From a virus, in the IMG/VR virus record IMGVR_UViG_3300021389_000005, positions 62,001-126,000 of that record: DNA of 64,000 bases, one strand, 5' to 3'. Positions within the stretch are counted from its first letter, which is position 1; each line of letters opens with the position of its first letter. Shown here in pieces: positions 25,606 through 34,565 of the stretch. The translations under genes were made by a program, and so were the position numbers. The notes beneath the pieces are model-generated. The model did no database searches. It was not told the origin of the DNA and saw nothing but the letters and a program-made list of their open reading frames with translations.

Positions 25606-27921
25606 ATGAAAAAAGCAAAGGATTTGCTAATCGTTGAAATGTCGTCAAAGGCTCTGAATGTAACATCATCAGAGGAGAAAGATTATGTTCTCGAAGGAGT
25701 ATTTGGTCAAATTGATCAAAAAAATAGAAACAATAGAATCTACACTGAAGATGAGTATGTTCCTCAAATTGAGGCTCTTCAGCAGAAAATTGAATCTTCT
25801 AAATTGTTAGGTGAATTAGATCATCCACAGCAATTTGATACTTCATTGAAAAACGTATCACACATCGTTGAAGAACTTTTTTATGATAAAGAAAGCAAAG
25901 AAGTAAGAGGTAAAATCAGATTATTAGATACTGATGCAGGTAGACAAGCTAAAGCATTAGTTGATGCTGGTGTACCATTACAAATCTCATCAAGAGCAGC
26001 AGGAGCTGTCGAATCAAACGGTAAAGTAAAAATCAAGCAATTATTCACTTATGATCTAGTAGCTGACCCAGGTTTTGAAAATGCAGAACTTAAGAGAGTT
26101 AATGAATCTTATGGATATACAACAGATAATGGTTTGTACATTTATGAAATGGGCGAAGCAAATGTTACCGAAAATATTGAAACTCAAAACACAAACATAG
26201 AAATAAAAGAAAATAAAAACATGGAGGAATTCGTAAAAGCCGAAGACTTTAATAGATATTCTGAATATCTAGCAAAAGAAATTAAAGGCATAAAAGAGTC
26301 AATGGACGCTAAAGCTGCCGATGCTAGTGAAGACATGACTGTAGAAAACATTAAATCTCACAATGATCATATCGCTGATAACGTTAATACATTATCAGAG
26401 TATGTTACTTATTTAGCTGAGAAATTAGACCAATCTATTCAATATTCTGAGCATGTTGCTGAGAAAGCAGATCAAGGTATATCATATACTGAGAACATTG
26501 CTGAGAAAGTAGATCAAGGCATTCAATATTCTGAGCATTTAGCTGAGTCTATTACTAAAGTAAAAGATTTCGCTAACTATTTAGCAGAATCTCATAACGA
26601 AGGTGCTGATTCATCAGCTAATCTTTTAGGTTATGTAGAATATTTAAGAGAAAACTTACAATCTATTTCAGAATACGCAGAATACATTGCAGAATCAATC
26701 AACGAAAACTTAGTAGTTGAAGATGGTGCAGGTGTAGATGCAGAAGATATGGAAGACGAAACTGTTGATGAAACGCCAGACGTTGTTGATGGTGACGGAG
26801 AAGAGTACGCAAAAGCTGACGATAGAGCAGAAGATAATTCAGACGAATTAGAAGATGAAATCGAAGCAGGTGAAGAAGGTGCTAAAGAAGTTACTGAAGA
26901 CGAAGGTGAAGAAGCTGGTAAAGAAGTTGAAGAAATCGAAGATGATGCAGCTGAAGAGCTTGAAGAAGACAAAGCTGAAGAAATTGAAGACGACATTAAC
27001 GATAAAGGTGAAGTTGAAGATCTAGACGACAAAGTAGAAGATACTGAAGAAGAAGTTGAAAATGCAGAAGATCACGTAGACGAAGAAGACGAAGCTGCTG
27101 AAGAAGAATCTGAAGAATCTGAAGAAGCTGAAGGCGAAGAAGCAACTGAAGAAGTTGAAGAGTCTGAAGAAGGTGCAAAAGATTTAGAAGAAATTGAAGG
27201 TGAAGAAGTTGAAGCTGGTGATAATTCAGAAGAAGGCGACGTTGATGCACATGAAGCTGGAGAAGAAGCTGAAGATTTAGAATCTGATTTAGATAACAGT
27301 GATCAAGAAATTCCACCAACAGGTAATACTGACGAAGTAGAATCTGGTGAAGGTGAAGAAGAAGCAGAAGGTGAAGATGGAGCACAAGATCCATTAGAAG
27401 CTTATAAAAGTGAAATCTCTGCAAAACTAAACAATTTGATTGAAACTGCTCAAATTAAAGAAAATGAAAATCCATCTTTCTTTAGAGTTGTATCATCATC
27501 TACAATAGAAAAGTACAATGCTCTTAACGAGGACGCTAAAACAGAAGTTAGATCAGCAGTATCTAAAAGAGGTTTTATGACTGAAAGAGAAATTACATCT
27601 ATTATTGAATCATCTCAATTAATCGTTGAGAATAAAAACGCTGAACCATTTTTCTTAGCGGCTATGCCACTAGAATATAAAGAAACATGGACAAACTTAA
27701 GCGAAGCTAAGCAAAATCAAGTTGCTGCACAATCAAAGTATCATACTTTAAATACTGAGTATCAAGTAAGAAACTTCTGGCAAACTAGAGATCTTAGAGA
27801 AACTAAAGTTGATTTAGATAAAGTAGCAATGGTTACAGAATCCAAAAAAGAAGACAAGCCAACGCTTGGATATGACGCTGGAATCTACGCTGATGCTATG
27901 AAGAAAAGATTCAAGAAATAA
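25606..27921 (+). CDS. 21: prohead protease fused to scaffold protein (gp21-gp22-like)
   Basis: 771 residues, where T4 has separate gp21 (212 residues) and gp22 (269). Residues 1-185 are the serine protease: EGVFGQIDQKNRNNRIY, then GELDHP near residue 67 with the catalytic His, and ISSRAAG near 126 with the catalytic Ser. Residues about 206-370 form helical repeats with the recurring YSEHVAEKADQGI pattern. About 375-595 are an extremely Glu/Asp-rich linker, and 600-771 a globular C-terminal domain. An internal in-frame ATG at 26221 is preceded by an A-rich stretch like true starts here and could yield the scaffold alone. Confidence 0.85.
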   Translation: MKKAKDLLIVEMSSKALNVTSSEEKDYVLEGVFGQIDQKNRNNRIYTEDEYVPQIEALQQKIESSKLLGELDHPQQFDTSLKNVSHIVEELFYDKESKEVRGKIRLLDTDAGRQAKALVDAGVPLQISSRAAGAVESNGKVKIKQLFTYDLVADPGFENAELKRVNESYGYTTDNGLYIYEMGEANVTENIETQNTNIEIKENKNMEEFVKAEDFNRYSEYLAKEIKGIKESMDAKAADASEDMTVENIKSHNDHIADNVNTLSEYVTYLAEKLDQSIQYSEHVAEKADQGISYTENIAEKVDQGIQYSEHLAESITKVKDFANYLAESHNEGADSSANLLGYVEYLRENLQSISEYAEYIAESINENLVVEDGAGVDAEDMEDETVDETPDVVDGDGEEYAKADDRAEDNSDELEDEIEAGEEGAKEVTEDEGEEAGKEVEEIEDDAAEELEEDKAEEIEDDINDKGEVEDLDDKVEDTEEEVENAEDHVDEEDEAAEEESEESEEAEGEEATEEVEESEEGAKDLEEIEGEEVEAGDNSEEGDVDAHEAGEEAEDLESDLDNSDQEIPPTGNTDEVESGEGEEEAEGEDGAQDPLEAYKSEISAKLNNLIETAQIKENENPSFFRVVSSSTIEKYNALNEDAKTEVRSAVSKRGFMTEREITSIIESSQLIVENKNAEPFFLAAMPLEYKETWTNLSEAKQNQVAAQSKYHTLNTEYQVRNFWQTRDLRETKVDLDKVAMVTESKKEDKPTLGYDAGIYADAMKKRFKK
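26221..27921 (+). CDS. possible nested scaffold protein from an internal start
   Basis: In-frame ATG at residue 206 of the protease-scaffold gene. The preceding 40 nt are almost free of G/C and rich in A, matching the initiation context of phage genes here. The product of 566 residues would be pure scaffold (helical repeats, acidic linker, C-terminal domain) without protease, comparable in logic to lambda Nu3 within gene C. This is inference from sequence context and domain boundaries. Confidence 0.4.
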   Translation: MEEFVKAEDFNRYSEYLAKEIKGIKESMDAKAADASEDMTVENIKSHNDHIADNVNTLSEYVTYLAEKLDQSIQYSEHVAEKADQGISYTENIAEKVDQGIQYSEHLAESITKVKDFANYLAESHNEGADSSANLLGYVEYLRENLQSISEYAEYIAESINENLVVEDGAGVDAEDMEDETVDETPDVVDGDGEEYAKADDRAEDNSDELEDEIEAGEEGAKEVTEDEGEEAGKEVEEIEDDAAEELEEDKAEEIEDDINDKGEVEDLDDKVEDTEEEVENAEDHVDEEDEAAEEESEESEEAEGEEATEEVEESEEGAKDLEEIEGEEVEAGDNSEEGDVDAHEAGEEAEDLESDLDNSDQEIPPTGNTDEVESGEGEEEAEGEDGAQDPLEAYKSEISAKLNNLIETAQIKENENPSFFRVVSSSTIEKYNALNEDAKTEVRSAVSKRGFMTEREITSIIESSQLIVENKNAEPFFLAAMPLEYKETWTNLSEAKQNQVAAQSKYHTLNTEYQVRNFWQTRDLRETKVDLDKVAMVTESKKEDKPTLGYDAGIYADAMKKRFKK

Positions 27922-27924
27922 AAA

Positions 27925-27934
27925 GATATATAAT
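27925..27934 (+). promoter_or_regulatory. late promoter motif (class A) for the capsid gene
   Basis: GATATATAAT, 100 nt before gp23. The intervening leader can pair CGAC with GTCG and GGGT with ACCC into a stem-loop around 27942-27981, unusual among the otherwise short leaders. Confidence 0.65.
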
Positions 27935-28024
27935 AATATAATCGACGAAACGGGTGACAGAAGCAGAAAACCCAAGCATGTCGAGTTTAACTATAAACAC
28001 AAACAAAAAAAGAACATTTACAAA

Positions 28025-29446
28025 ATGGCAAATTTAATTAATGAATCTGAAATCAGAGGTACTTGGGCTCCTATTATTGAGGAAGCAACAGGGATCAATG
28101 AATCAGAAAAGCTAGCTTGGATGTCGACTTACTGTCACAATCACAAGCTTTATGAAGACGCTCAAATGATGGCGTTAAACCCAAATAGCCCAGGATCTAT
28201 GAATATAGGTGGTATGGGTAGTGTATCTTTTCCTTCACAAGTTGGAAACGGTGCCGATGTAGGAACTAACGGTTCTGGTGACAAGTCTCCAACGTTATTA
28301 CCTTTAGCAATGCAAGTTGCTGCACAAACTATCGCACTAGACTTAGTACCAGTTGTACCAATGGCTGGACCAATGGGTCTTTTATCTTACCTAGACTTCG
28401 TATACGAAGGAGGTAGATTAGATGGTGGTGTTGCTCCAACTTACATTAAGTCAGAAAGTACTGACGGTGCAGCTGAAGCAGACGGTTACAAATTCACTAA
28501 ATTAGACAAAGCATCAAGAATTGATGGTTTTGCTATCTATGAAGTTGAAGAGACAGGTGTACACGCTGGTACTTTACTAGCTGCATTCGAAGCAGGTACT
28601 GCTGCAGATAAAGGTATCGAATTAGTAAAAGCGTTAGAAGATCACATTCCAGGATTCTCAGGTGCAACAGGTGATACTGTTAAGCCAATGTCAAGAGAAG
28701 TTGGTGAAAGAACTCCGGACAAATTAATGGGTCTATCTTTATTCTCTAAAAGTGTTGCTGCTGAAACTTTCCAAGTTGCTGCTGCAGTTACTAGAGAGCA
28801 AGTACAAGATCTTAAACAATTCGGTGTTGACGCTGTTGCTCAAGTAGAAGCAGTTTTAACTAACGAATTGACTCAGTCTATTAACCAACACATCTTAGCA
28901 GAAATGAGAAGATTAGGTGGTGTATCTCCAGCTTCTGCTGAAATGACTGCTGTAACATTGGATTATGATATGGTTGGTGGAAACACTTTCGGTGATCATA
29001 ACAGAAGAATCTTAACATACATCTTAGCTCACGCTAACTTTATTGCTAATAAAGGTAGAAGAGGTGCTGGTAACTTCGCAGTTGTTTCTGCAAAGGTTGC
29101 TTCAGTATTACAAGGTGTTGCAGGTTTCGTACCTAACCCAATGGCTAATACAATTAACCAAGTTGCAGGTGCAATCTATCCATTAGGTTCAGTTGCAGGT
29201 ATCAACATTTACACTGATCCAACGCAAGCGTTTGAATCAGGTGAAATTTTAGTTGGTAGAAAAGGTGACGGTAATTCTCCTGGACTAGTATTCATGCCAT
29301 ATTTAATGGCTGAATCAGTTCAAACTATCGCAGAAGGTACTATGGCTCCGAAAGTAGCTGTAAAATCTAGATATGCTTTAGTTGAGGCTGGATTCCATCC
29401 TGAAACTCAATATTCTTCATTCGAAGTGACTGGTGTACAACTATAA
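28025..29446 (+). CDS. 23: major capsid protein, gp23-like
   Basis: 473 residues (T4 precursor: 521). The N-terminus WAPIIEEATGINESEKLAWMSTYCHNH is the usual gp23 start, and the ESEKLAW region is a likely part of the cleaved propeptide. Further gp23 blocks are PLAMQVAAQTIALDLVPVVPM, the insertion-domain region 130-230, GLSLFSKSVAAETFQVAAAVTREQVQDLK, and the C-terminal GEILVGRKGD and KSRYALVEAGFHPETQYSS. GC-richer, optimised-looking codon use fits high expression. A late promoter lies upstream and a terminator downstream. Confidence 0.95.
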   Translation: MANLINESEIRGTWAPIIEEATGINESEKLAWMSTYCHNHKLYEDAQMMALNPNSPGSMNIGGMGSVSFPSQVGNGADVGTNGSGDKSPTLLPLAMQVAAQTIALDLVPVVPMAGPMGLLSYLDFVYEGGRLDGGVAPTYIKSESTDGAAEADGYKFTKLDKASRIDGFAIYEVEETGVHAGTLLAAFEAGTAADKGIELVKALEDHIPGFSGATGDTVKPMSREVGERTPDKLMGLSLFSKSVAAETFQVAAAVTREQVQDLKQFGVDAVAQVEAVLTNELTQSINQHILAEMRRLGGVSPASAEMTAVTLDYDMVGGNTFGDHNRRILTYILAHANFIANKGRRGAGNFAVVSAKVASVLQGVAGFVPNPMANTINQVAGAIYPLGSVAGINIYTDPTQAFESGEILVGRKGDGNSPGLVFMPYLMAESVQTIAEGTMAPKVAVKSRYALVEAGFHPETQYSSFEVTGVQL

Positions 29447-29474
29447 TCTTTGAATAGCAATATTTAATATTAAA

Positions 29475-29502
29475 AGGCCCTCTTTTTGAGGGTCTTTTTT
29501 TT
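29475..29502 (+). terminator. intrinsic terminator after capsid gene
   Basis: Stem AGGCCCTC (29475-29482) with GAGGGTCT (29488-29495), a T5 loop and a T8 run. Confidence 0.92.
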
Positions 29503-29529
29503 GCTTTAAACTTTAGGCTTATTTAAGAA

Positions 29530-29539
29530 GATATATAAA
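29530..29539 (+). promoter_or_regulatory. late promoter motif (class A)
   Basis: GATATATAAA, 38 nt before the start of the 709-residue gene. Confidence 0.65.
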
Positions 29540-29567
29540 CCATAGACATTTTAAAAAATACACATAA

Positions 29568-31697
29568 ATGATGAAACTTAATAAAAAAATCATGCTGCTT
29601 GAAGATTTCGCAGGAACTGCAATGGACTCTTCAAATAATACAGCGCCAGCTTCTAAAACCGTAACAGGTTCAGTTGCCGTTGATAAGACTAATGTTAAAT
29701 CAGACGATGCTGTTAAAAAAGCAGAAGGTGAAAAAGTAAGAGCCGACGTTATTAAAGACGTAGATGCAATCCTAAATAATTTATCTAAATTATCAAACCA
29801 GATCAAAGAACATTATATGATCAATGAAGAGGTTTCTGTGGAAAGCGTTTTAACTTCTCTTAAATCTTCTTATGCTATCGCTAAATGTGAAACTAAACTA
29901 GGAAAGTATAAAAAGATTGCATTGATGGCAAATAGCAATCAACAAGCTGCAGACAATATGCAGGCTGAATTTAAAACAATGACTAAGTTTGATAAGAAAA
30001 TAGAAGCAGCAGAAGGTGAAAAAAAGGTAAAACTTAAAGAAGCTAGAGCCAATGCTAAAACAGAATTAGACCATTCTAAAGATGTTAACGCTGAAAAATT
30101 AAAAAATGCTCTTAGCGAATTCGAAACTGAATTAGGAGAATCTGAAGCAAACATAGCTAAAGACAGTCCTTTGGGAAAGGTATATTTTAAAAGAAAACAA
30201 GTTTTAAAGAATATGGTCGCAGAAGAAGGTTTAGAGAATAAGGCGAAGGTACTTAAAGCTATGGGTAAAAAAGATGCTGCACTAGCTGCCGCAGGAGAAT
30301 TAAAACAAGTTCAACAAAAAGGAAAAGATTTAGCTAAAGCAATTGCAGATGGTGAAAAAGAAGCATCTGACGATCTTAAAGATTTAGAAGGTGTTAAAGC
30401 ATTCCTTCCTGAAATTGAAGCTATTCAAAAAACTTCGGTTGCTATAAAGAAAATTGGAGATCAAGCAGACGCACATATAAATAAATTAAAACCTAAGAAG
30501 GAGGAAGAAAAGGAAGAAACACCAGAAGAAAAAACAGCTAGAGAAGAAAAAGAAGCAGCGGCTAAAACAGATGATGTTAAAACAGATGATGGTAAAACAG
30601 ACGATGGTAAAACAGGTGAAACAGATGATGCAGCGGCTAAAGAAGCTGCTGAAGCAGAGGTTACTAAAGCTAAAGCTGATTATGATAATGTAAAAGACGG
30701 CGAAGATGAAAAGGCCAAATTACAAGCAGAGATTAAATTTAAACAAGCACAGCAGAAAAAAGCTAAGCTAGAAGGCGACGATGAATTATATCAAGGTTTA
30801 GGAGATGACATCGGAGAGATAATGAAAAAGATAGAAGACGCTGGTAAAGTAAAAGAAGAATCATTAGACATAGACAATGTTGTAGAAAATGCTAAAGTAG
30901 AAGATCTTTATTCTGCGGCAAAAGGTGCTAATGATGAAGGAGCTTTAAACAAAGCTAAAGAATTAGCATCATCTTTAAAGGCAGCTGCAGCTGAAGAACT
31001 TGCTGCAAAAACTGAATTAGCAAACAAAATTTCAGGAAAAGAAGTTCCTAAAACTATTATAATTCTAGCAGGTGGAGATGATGAGTCTGCAAAAGAAGGT
31101 GAGGATGGCTACACATTAGGTAATTTTATTGACAAATATGGAGGTGGATCTTCCATAGTCGGTAAAGAAGATTATTCACCCATTAAAATAGCAGATGAAA
31201 TTTTAGCTAGCGTAGATGACGCAATTGCAAGTGCTACCGGTAAATCAGAAGACGACACTACCACCGATGATGACACTAAAGGTGACAATAAGAAAAATCT
31301 AGGTGCTGATGGTGAAAAACTAGGCGATGAAGATAACGATGATAAAAGAAAAGCGTTTGATGATCAAATAGAAGCGCTTACTGCAAAAATTAAAAGTGCA
31401 GAAGATAAATTAGCAACTGGAAAAGATGGAGATAAAGAAATTCCAGAAAAAGCTAAAGAAGGTATTAAAAAGAATATTGAATCATTAAAGGCTAAAATAG
31501 AAGATTTTAAAACTAAAAAATCTGAAGTAGGAGAAGCATATGATACTGTAATGTTAGATATGAAATCTCTTGAAGAAGAGATCGATACTTTGATAGATGA
31601 AATGTTTACAGTTGTAAATGAATCAGAAGAACTACCTAAGAAAGTTAAGCTTTATGTGGGTATGTCAATTGCTGATAGATTTAAAGCATTAATGTAA
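29568..31697 (+). CDS. Lys/Glu/Ala-rich coiled-coil virion protein (709 aa)
   Basis: Almost entirely low-complexity charged helix. Long coiled-coil segments lie around 90-300, 350-430 and 590-690. A short tandem KTDDGKTDDGKT repeat occurs near residue 340, and there is one small globular-looking stretch around 495-560 (TIIILAGGDDES...IVGKEDYSPIKIADEILA). Own late promoter and terminator. No homology is recognised. A packaged internal-head or ejected protein, or a second core protein, would fit its location just after gp23 and its composition. Confidence 0.75.
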   Translation: MMKLNKKIMLLEDFAGTAMDSSNNTAPASKTVTGSVAVDKTNVKSDDAVKKAEGEKVRADVIKDVDAILNNLSKLSNQIKEHYMINEEVSVESVLTSLKSSYAIAKCETKLGKYKKIALMANSNQQAADNMQAEFKTMTKFDKKIEAAEGEKKVKLKEARANAKTELDHSKDVNAEKLKNALSEFETELGESEANIAKDSPLGKVYFKRKQVLKNMVAEEGLENKAKVLKAMGKKDAALAAAGELKQVQQKGKDLAKAIADGEKEASDDLKDLEGVKAFLPEIEAIQKTSVAIKKIGDQADAHINKLKPKKEEEKEETPEEKTAREEKEAAAKTDDVKTDDGKTDDGKTGETDDAAAKEAAEAEVTKAKADYDNVKDGEDEKAKLQAEIKFKQAQQKKAKLEGDDELYQGLGDDIGEIMKKIEDAGKVKEESLDIDNVVENAKVEDLYSAAKGANDEGALNKAKELASSLKAAAAEELAAKTELANKISGKEVPKTIIILAGGDDESAKEGEDGYTLGNFIDKYGGGSSIVGKEDYSPIKIADEILASVDDAIASATGKSEDDTTTDDDTKGDNKKNLGADGEKLGDEDNDDKRKAFDDQIEALTAKIKSAEDKLATGKDGDKEIPEKAKEGIKKNIESLKAKIEDFKTKKSEVGEAYDTVMLDMKSLEEEIDTLIDEMFTVVNESEELPKKVKLYVGMSIADRFKALM

Positions 31698-31699
31698 GA

Positions 31700-32200
31700 T
31701 TAAAGAGAGCGCTTAGCGTTCTTTTTAGCCAACTTAAGAAACTCCTCTCGTTCTGCGAGCAGGAGTTTTTTACATTCTTTACGAAACTCAATTGAAGATT
31801 TAAGTATACGACTATCAACCATCGGCGCATCGAGTGCTTCGTAATATTCTGGATGAACAAAGTTTTCTAAATCAAAGTTCATAAATTTAGACTTAATTGG
31901 TTTTAGACTTATCGCACAGATCCAGTCCACTGTATTATAAGATCGATGCAATGTCTCAATATCGACGACCTCGTTGGTGCTATGATCCCAATATAATTTT
32001 AAACTACTAGCAGATCTATTGGTAGTTTTTTCCATTCTTAAAATACATCCTATAAATTGATCATCTTTAGACCATTTCTTAATGTGTCTATGTTCTATTA
32101 AGAATTTGCGATGATGTTTCTTAAGACAACCCAATATAATCCCATATCTGTTTCTAGGGTTTGGTCCATTGGTTCTTACTATTTTAGGTGGTGTTGCCAT
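31700..32200 (-). CDS. hypothetical protein on the minus strand (166 aa)
   Basis: The only gene I accept on the minus strand. It is basic, with a probable beta-rich N-terminal domain (RYGIILGCLKKHHRKFLIEHRHIKKW...IGCILRMEKT) and a helical charged C-terminus. It converges on the 709-residue gene with a 2-bp gap and diverges from gp44 across a 63-bp intergenic region. Codon use and composition match phage genes, and no plus-strand ORF competes. Function unknown. Confidence 0.65.
   Translation of the reverse strand: MATPPKIVRTNGPNPRNRYGIILGCLKKHHRKFLIEHRHIKKWSKDDQFIGCILRMEKTTNRSASSLKLYWDHSTNEVVDIETLHRSYNTVDWICAISLKPIKSKFMNFDLENFVHPEYYEALDAPMVDSRILKSSIEFRKECKKLLLAEREEFLKLAKKNAKRSL
31707..31726. 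terminator. probable terminator at a convergent gene junction
   Basis: Stem GAGCGC (31707-31712) with GCGTTC (31716-31721), a TTA loop and T5 after one C on the plus strand. It lies inside the 3' end of the minus-strand ORF. Confidence 0.5.
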
Positions 32201-32215
32201 ATATTATATTTATCT

Positions 32216-32246
32216 TTGAAACTTTAACGCGGTTAAGGTGTATAAT
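32216..32246 (+). promoter_or_regulatory. class B promoter for gp44
   Basis: TTGAAACTTT with GAAAC at 32218 and TATAAT at 32241 (23 nt start to start), 23 nt before the gp44 start codon. Confidence 0.65.
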
Positions 32247-32263
32247 TACCAAAACATACATAT

Positions 32264-33220
32264 ATGCAATCAATAAATCAACTCTTTACAGAGAAGTATC
32301 GTCCAAAAAACTTAGATGATTTGATCTTACCAGATCGAGTAATGGCAAAATTCAAAGATGGATTAGTCCAAAACATGTTATTGTCAGGTTCTCCTGGAAC
32401 TGGTAAAACTTCATGTGCAAAGGCAATTGTAAATCAATTTGAATTACCGTACCTTTATATAAATGCATCTACAGATACTTCAGTTGATGTTATTCGTACC
32501 AGAATTACAGATTTTTGTTCAACTGTTTCTATTATGGATAAGCCTGGAATGTTTAAGGTAGTAATACTTGATGAGGTTGATGGTGTATCAGATCAATTCT
32601 TTAAAGCATTACGTGCTACAATGGAAACATTTGCATCTAATTCTAGATTTATTGCAACGTGTAATTACATTAATAAATTACCAGATCCTATTTTATCTAG
32701 GTTTGAAGTTATTAACTTTGACTTTGATAAAGAAGAAGAATCTGAATTAACTAAGAAATATATTAAAAGAGTTTATCAGATATGTGGAAATGAAGATATG
32801 ACAATTGAAAAGCCAGCATTGGTAGAATTTGTCAGACGTAATTTTCCAGATTTAAGAACTACACTTAATAAATTACAAGGATATAAAACTCAAGGTACTT
32901 CTAATATTACAGTAGAAGATGTTAAGAAGTTTAATTCTGTTTATAAAGATGTATTCGAGCTTATATTTAATGAGACTGATCCTGCTAAAAATTACCAGTT
33001 ACTTGTTAGTAATTATGGAAATAAAGTAGATGATGTTTTACAAACATTAGGCGAAGAATTTGTTGAATATATACAACAAGAGAAATTACAACATGTTAAA
33101 CACATTCCTCAAATTATCATTACCGTTGCTAAACATCAAGCACAAAGAGTACATGTTATTGATCCAGTGATTACAATGTTAAGTTGTGTATATGAAATAC
33201 AATCTATTGTTAACTCTTAA
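32264..33220 (+). CDS. 44: clamp loader large subunit, gp44-like AAA+ ATPase
   Basis: 318 residues (T4: 319). TEKYRPKNLDDLILP at the N-terminus, Walker A GSPGTGKT near residues 42-49, Walker B VVILDEVDG near 99, sensor 1 ATCNYINKLPDPI, and the arginine-finger motif LSRF near 143. It loads the gp45 clamp together with the small subunit, probably the gene at 34757. Confidence 0.93.
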   Translation: MQSINQLFTEKYRPKNLDDLILPDRVMAKFKDGLVQNMLLSGSPGTGKTSCAKAIVNQFELPYLYINASTDTSVDVIRTRITDFCSTVSIMDKPGMFKVVILDEVDGVSDQFFKALRATMETFASNSRFIATCNYINKLPDPILSRFEVINFDFDKEEESELTKKYIKRVYQICGNEDMTIEKPALVEFVRRNFPDLRTTLNKLQGYKTQGTSNITVEDVKKFNSVYKDVFELIFNETDPAKNYQLLVSNYGNKVDDVLQTLGEEFVEYIQQEKLQHVKHIPQIIITVAKHQAQRVHVIDPVITMLSCVYEIQSIVNS

Positions 33221-33237
33221 AAATAAGTTAGTATAAA

Positions 33238-33268
33238 TTTTTTATTGTCATTTATTTTTAGTATATTG
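33238..33268 (+). promoter_or_regulatory. class C promoter for RNase H
   Basis: TTTTTTATTGTC at 33238 and TATATTGG at 33262. The T block lies 24 nt upstream of the TATATT, as at four other sites. It falls inside the longer reading frame that starts at 33245, arguing for the start at 33293. Confidence 0.6.
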
Positions 33269-33292
33269 GCAGTAGATAAAAGAAATAAAGAT

Positions 33293-34564
33293 ATGAAAGT
33301 GGGAAAACACACATTATTGATTGACGGTAACTATTTTGTATTTAGTAGATTATTTGTCCTACCTAAACCAAAGAATGGCGAATTGCTATTAGGTGATGAT
33401 AAGCAAAAATCTCAATTTATGCGAAAATTGGCCATTGACTTTGCATCAGAGATGCGTAAGTTAAAAATGTTCGTAGATGACGTTGTATTAACGGTTGATT
33501 CTAAATCGTGGCGTAAGGATCTATATCCTGAGGCAGATTACAAAGGCACTAGAAAACAAAGTTCATCTGTAGATTGGACTGCAGTTTACAGTGTATATGA
33601 AGAATTCCAAAAAATTGTTGCCAAAAAAGGTGTTACTGTACATCAAATACAAGGCGCAGAAGCAGATGATGTTATCTTCGGATGGTCTACGATGCTTAAT
33701 GCACGTGGTAAATCATGTATTGTGTGGTCTGGTGATAAAGATCTTATTCAGTTAGTTAACTACTCTAACACTAATGACGCACATACATTATGGTACTACA
33801 ATACTAGAAAACAGTTGTATGCATACAAAGGATTCGAACAAGATATGGCAACCTCAGCCGCTGCAGATTTATCTACCGATGATATGTTATTTAACATGGG
33901 CGGACAAACAATGCTTAGAGACAATTATCAAGGAGATATTGTCGGTTGGATTAATGCTAATAAAATTTCTATAGAAGAGATTGACTGTGACGAGTTTATT
34001 CTTAAGAAGATTTTAACTGGAGATAAGTCAGATAATATTCCAGCATGTGTTACGTGGCAGAAAGAAATGAAAACAGGTAAGATGCGTAATTATTCATTAA
34101 CTATGAAACACGCAGATACTATATATGAGCAGTTTCTTAAAGAATACGATAACTTTATCATAGATCACCTGTTCTCTTCTGAATACAAAGATAAGTTATC
34201 TGATATAATTTATCGTGTAGTAGGACATAGCTCACCCACACTCATCAAAGTAGCTCTGTCAACTAACATTGCTTTAATGCTTTTGCATAATAAAACTATT
34301 CCAGATGCAATTCAACGTGCTATTTACGATTCTATCGAAAAGGATTGGGAAGGTGCTATAGATAATAAAGATTCTATCATGGAAATGGATAAAATATTAG
34401 AAGGTACACATTGGTTAGATAAGTCAGGTGGATTTGGGCCAGATGCGTTTGCAGGTATAGATATACCTAAAGAAAATACACCTACAAAGAAAAAGCCTAT
34501 GAAATTAGTAGGTAAAAAAACTAAAAAGACAATATCAAAGGATCCAACCAAAAAGTTATTCTAA
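33293..34564 (+). CDS. rnh: RNase H / 5'-3' exonuclease (FEN-1 family), T4 Rnh-like
   Basis: Removes RNA primers from lagging-strand fragments. Motifs: LLIDGNY near residue 10, GAEADDVIFGW near 121 and WSGDKDLIQL near 146 with the clustered metal-binding Asp/Glu, and the helix-hairpin GDKSDNIP near 243. At 423 residues it is much longer than T4 RNase H (305). The extra length is mainly C-terminal, Lys-rich, and ends KKLF, a possible clamp-binding tail. The start at 33293 is preferred because the longer frame from 33245 runs through the promoter-like motif. Confidence 0.87.
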   Translation: MKVGKHTLLIDGNYFVFSRLFVLPKPKNGELLLGDDKQKSQFMRKLAIDFASEMRKLKMFVDDVVLTVDSKSWRKDLYPEADYKGTRKQSSSVDWTAVYSVYEEFQKIVAKKGVTVHQIQGAEADDVIFGWSTMLNARGKSCIVWSGDKDLIQLVNYSNTNDAHTLWYYNTRKQLYAYKGFEQDMATSAAADLSTDDMLFNMGGQTMLRDNYQGDIVGWINANKISIEEIDCDEFILKKILTGDKSDNIPACVTWQKEMKTGKMRNYSLTMKHADTIYEQFLKEYDNFIIDHLFSSEYKDKLSDIIYRVVGHSSPTLIKVALSTNIALMLLHNKTIPDAIQRAIYDSIEKDWEGAIDNKDSIMEMDKILEGTHWLDKSGGFGPDAFAGIDIPKENTPTKKKPMKLVGKKTKKTISKDPTKKLF

Positions 34565-34565
34565 T

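Noticed and set aside
26760-27380. GAA/GAT-rich DNA repeat resembling a tandem array
   Set aside because: No fixed unit length or spacers; explained by codon bias in an acidic protein segment. Not a CRISPR or satellite.
26631-27424. Long minus-strand ORFs opposite the protease-scaffold gene
   Set aside because: They consist almost only of Ser or Leu/Gln runs, the antisense reading of Glu/Asp-rich GAA/GAT codons. They are shadows of the acidic scaffold region.
33245-33292. Longer N-terminus for RNase H
   Set aside because: The extra codons overlap a class C promoter motif, and the FEN-type N-terminus starts naturally at 33293.
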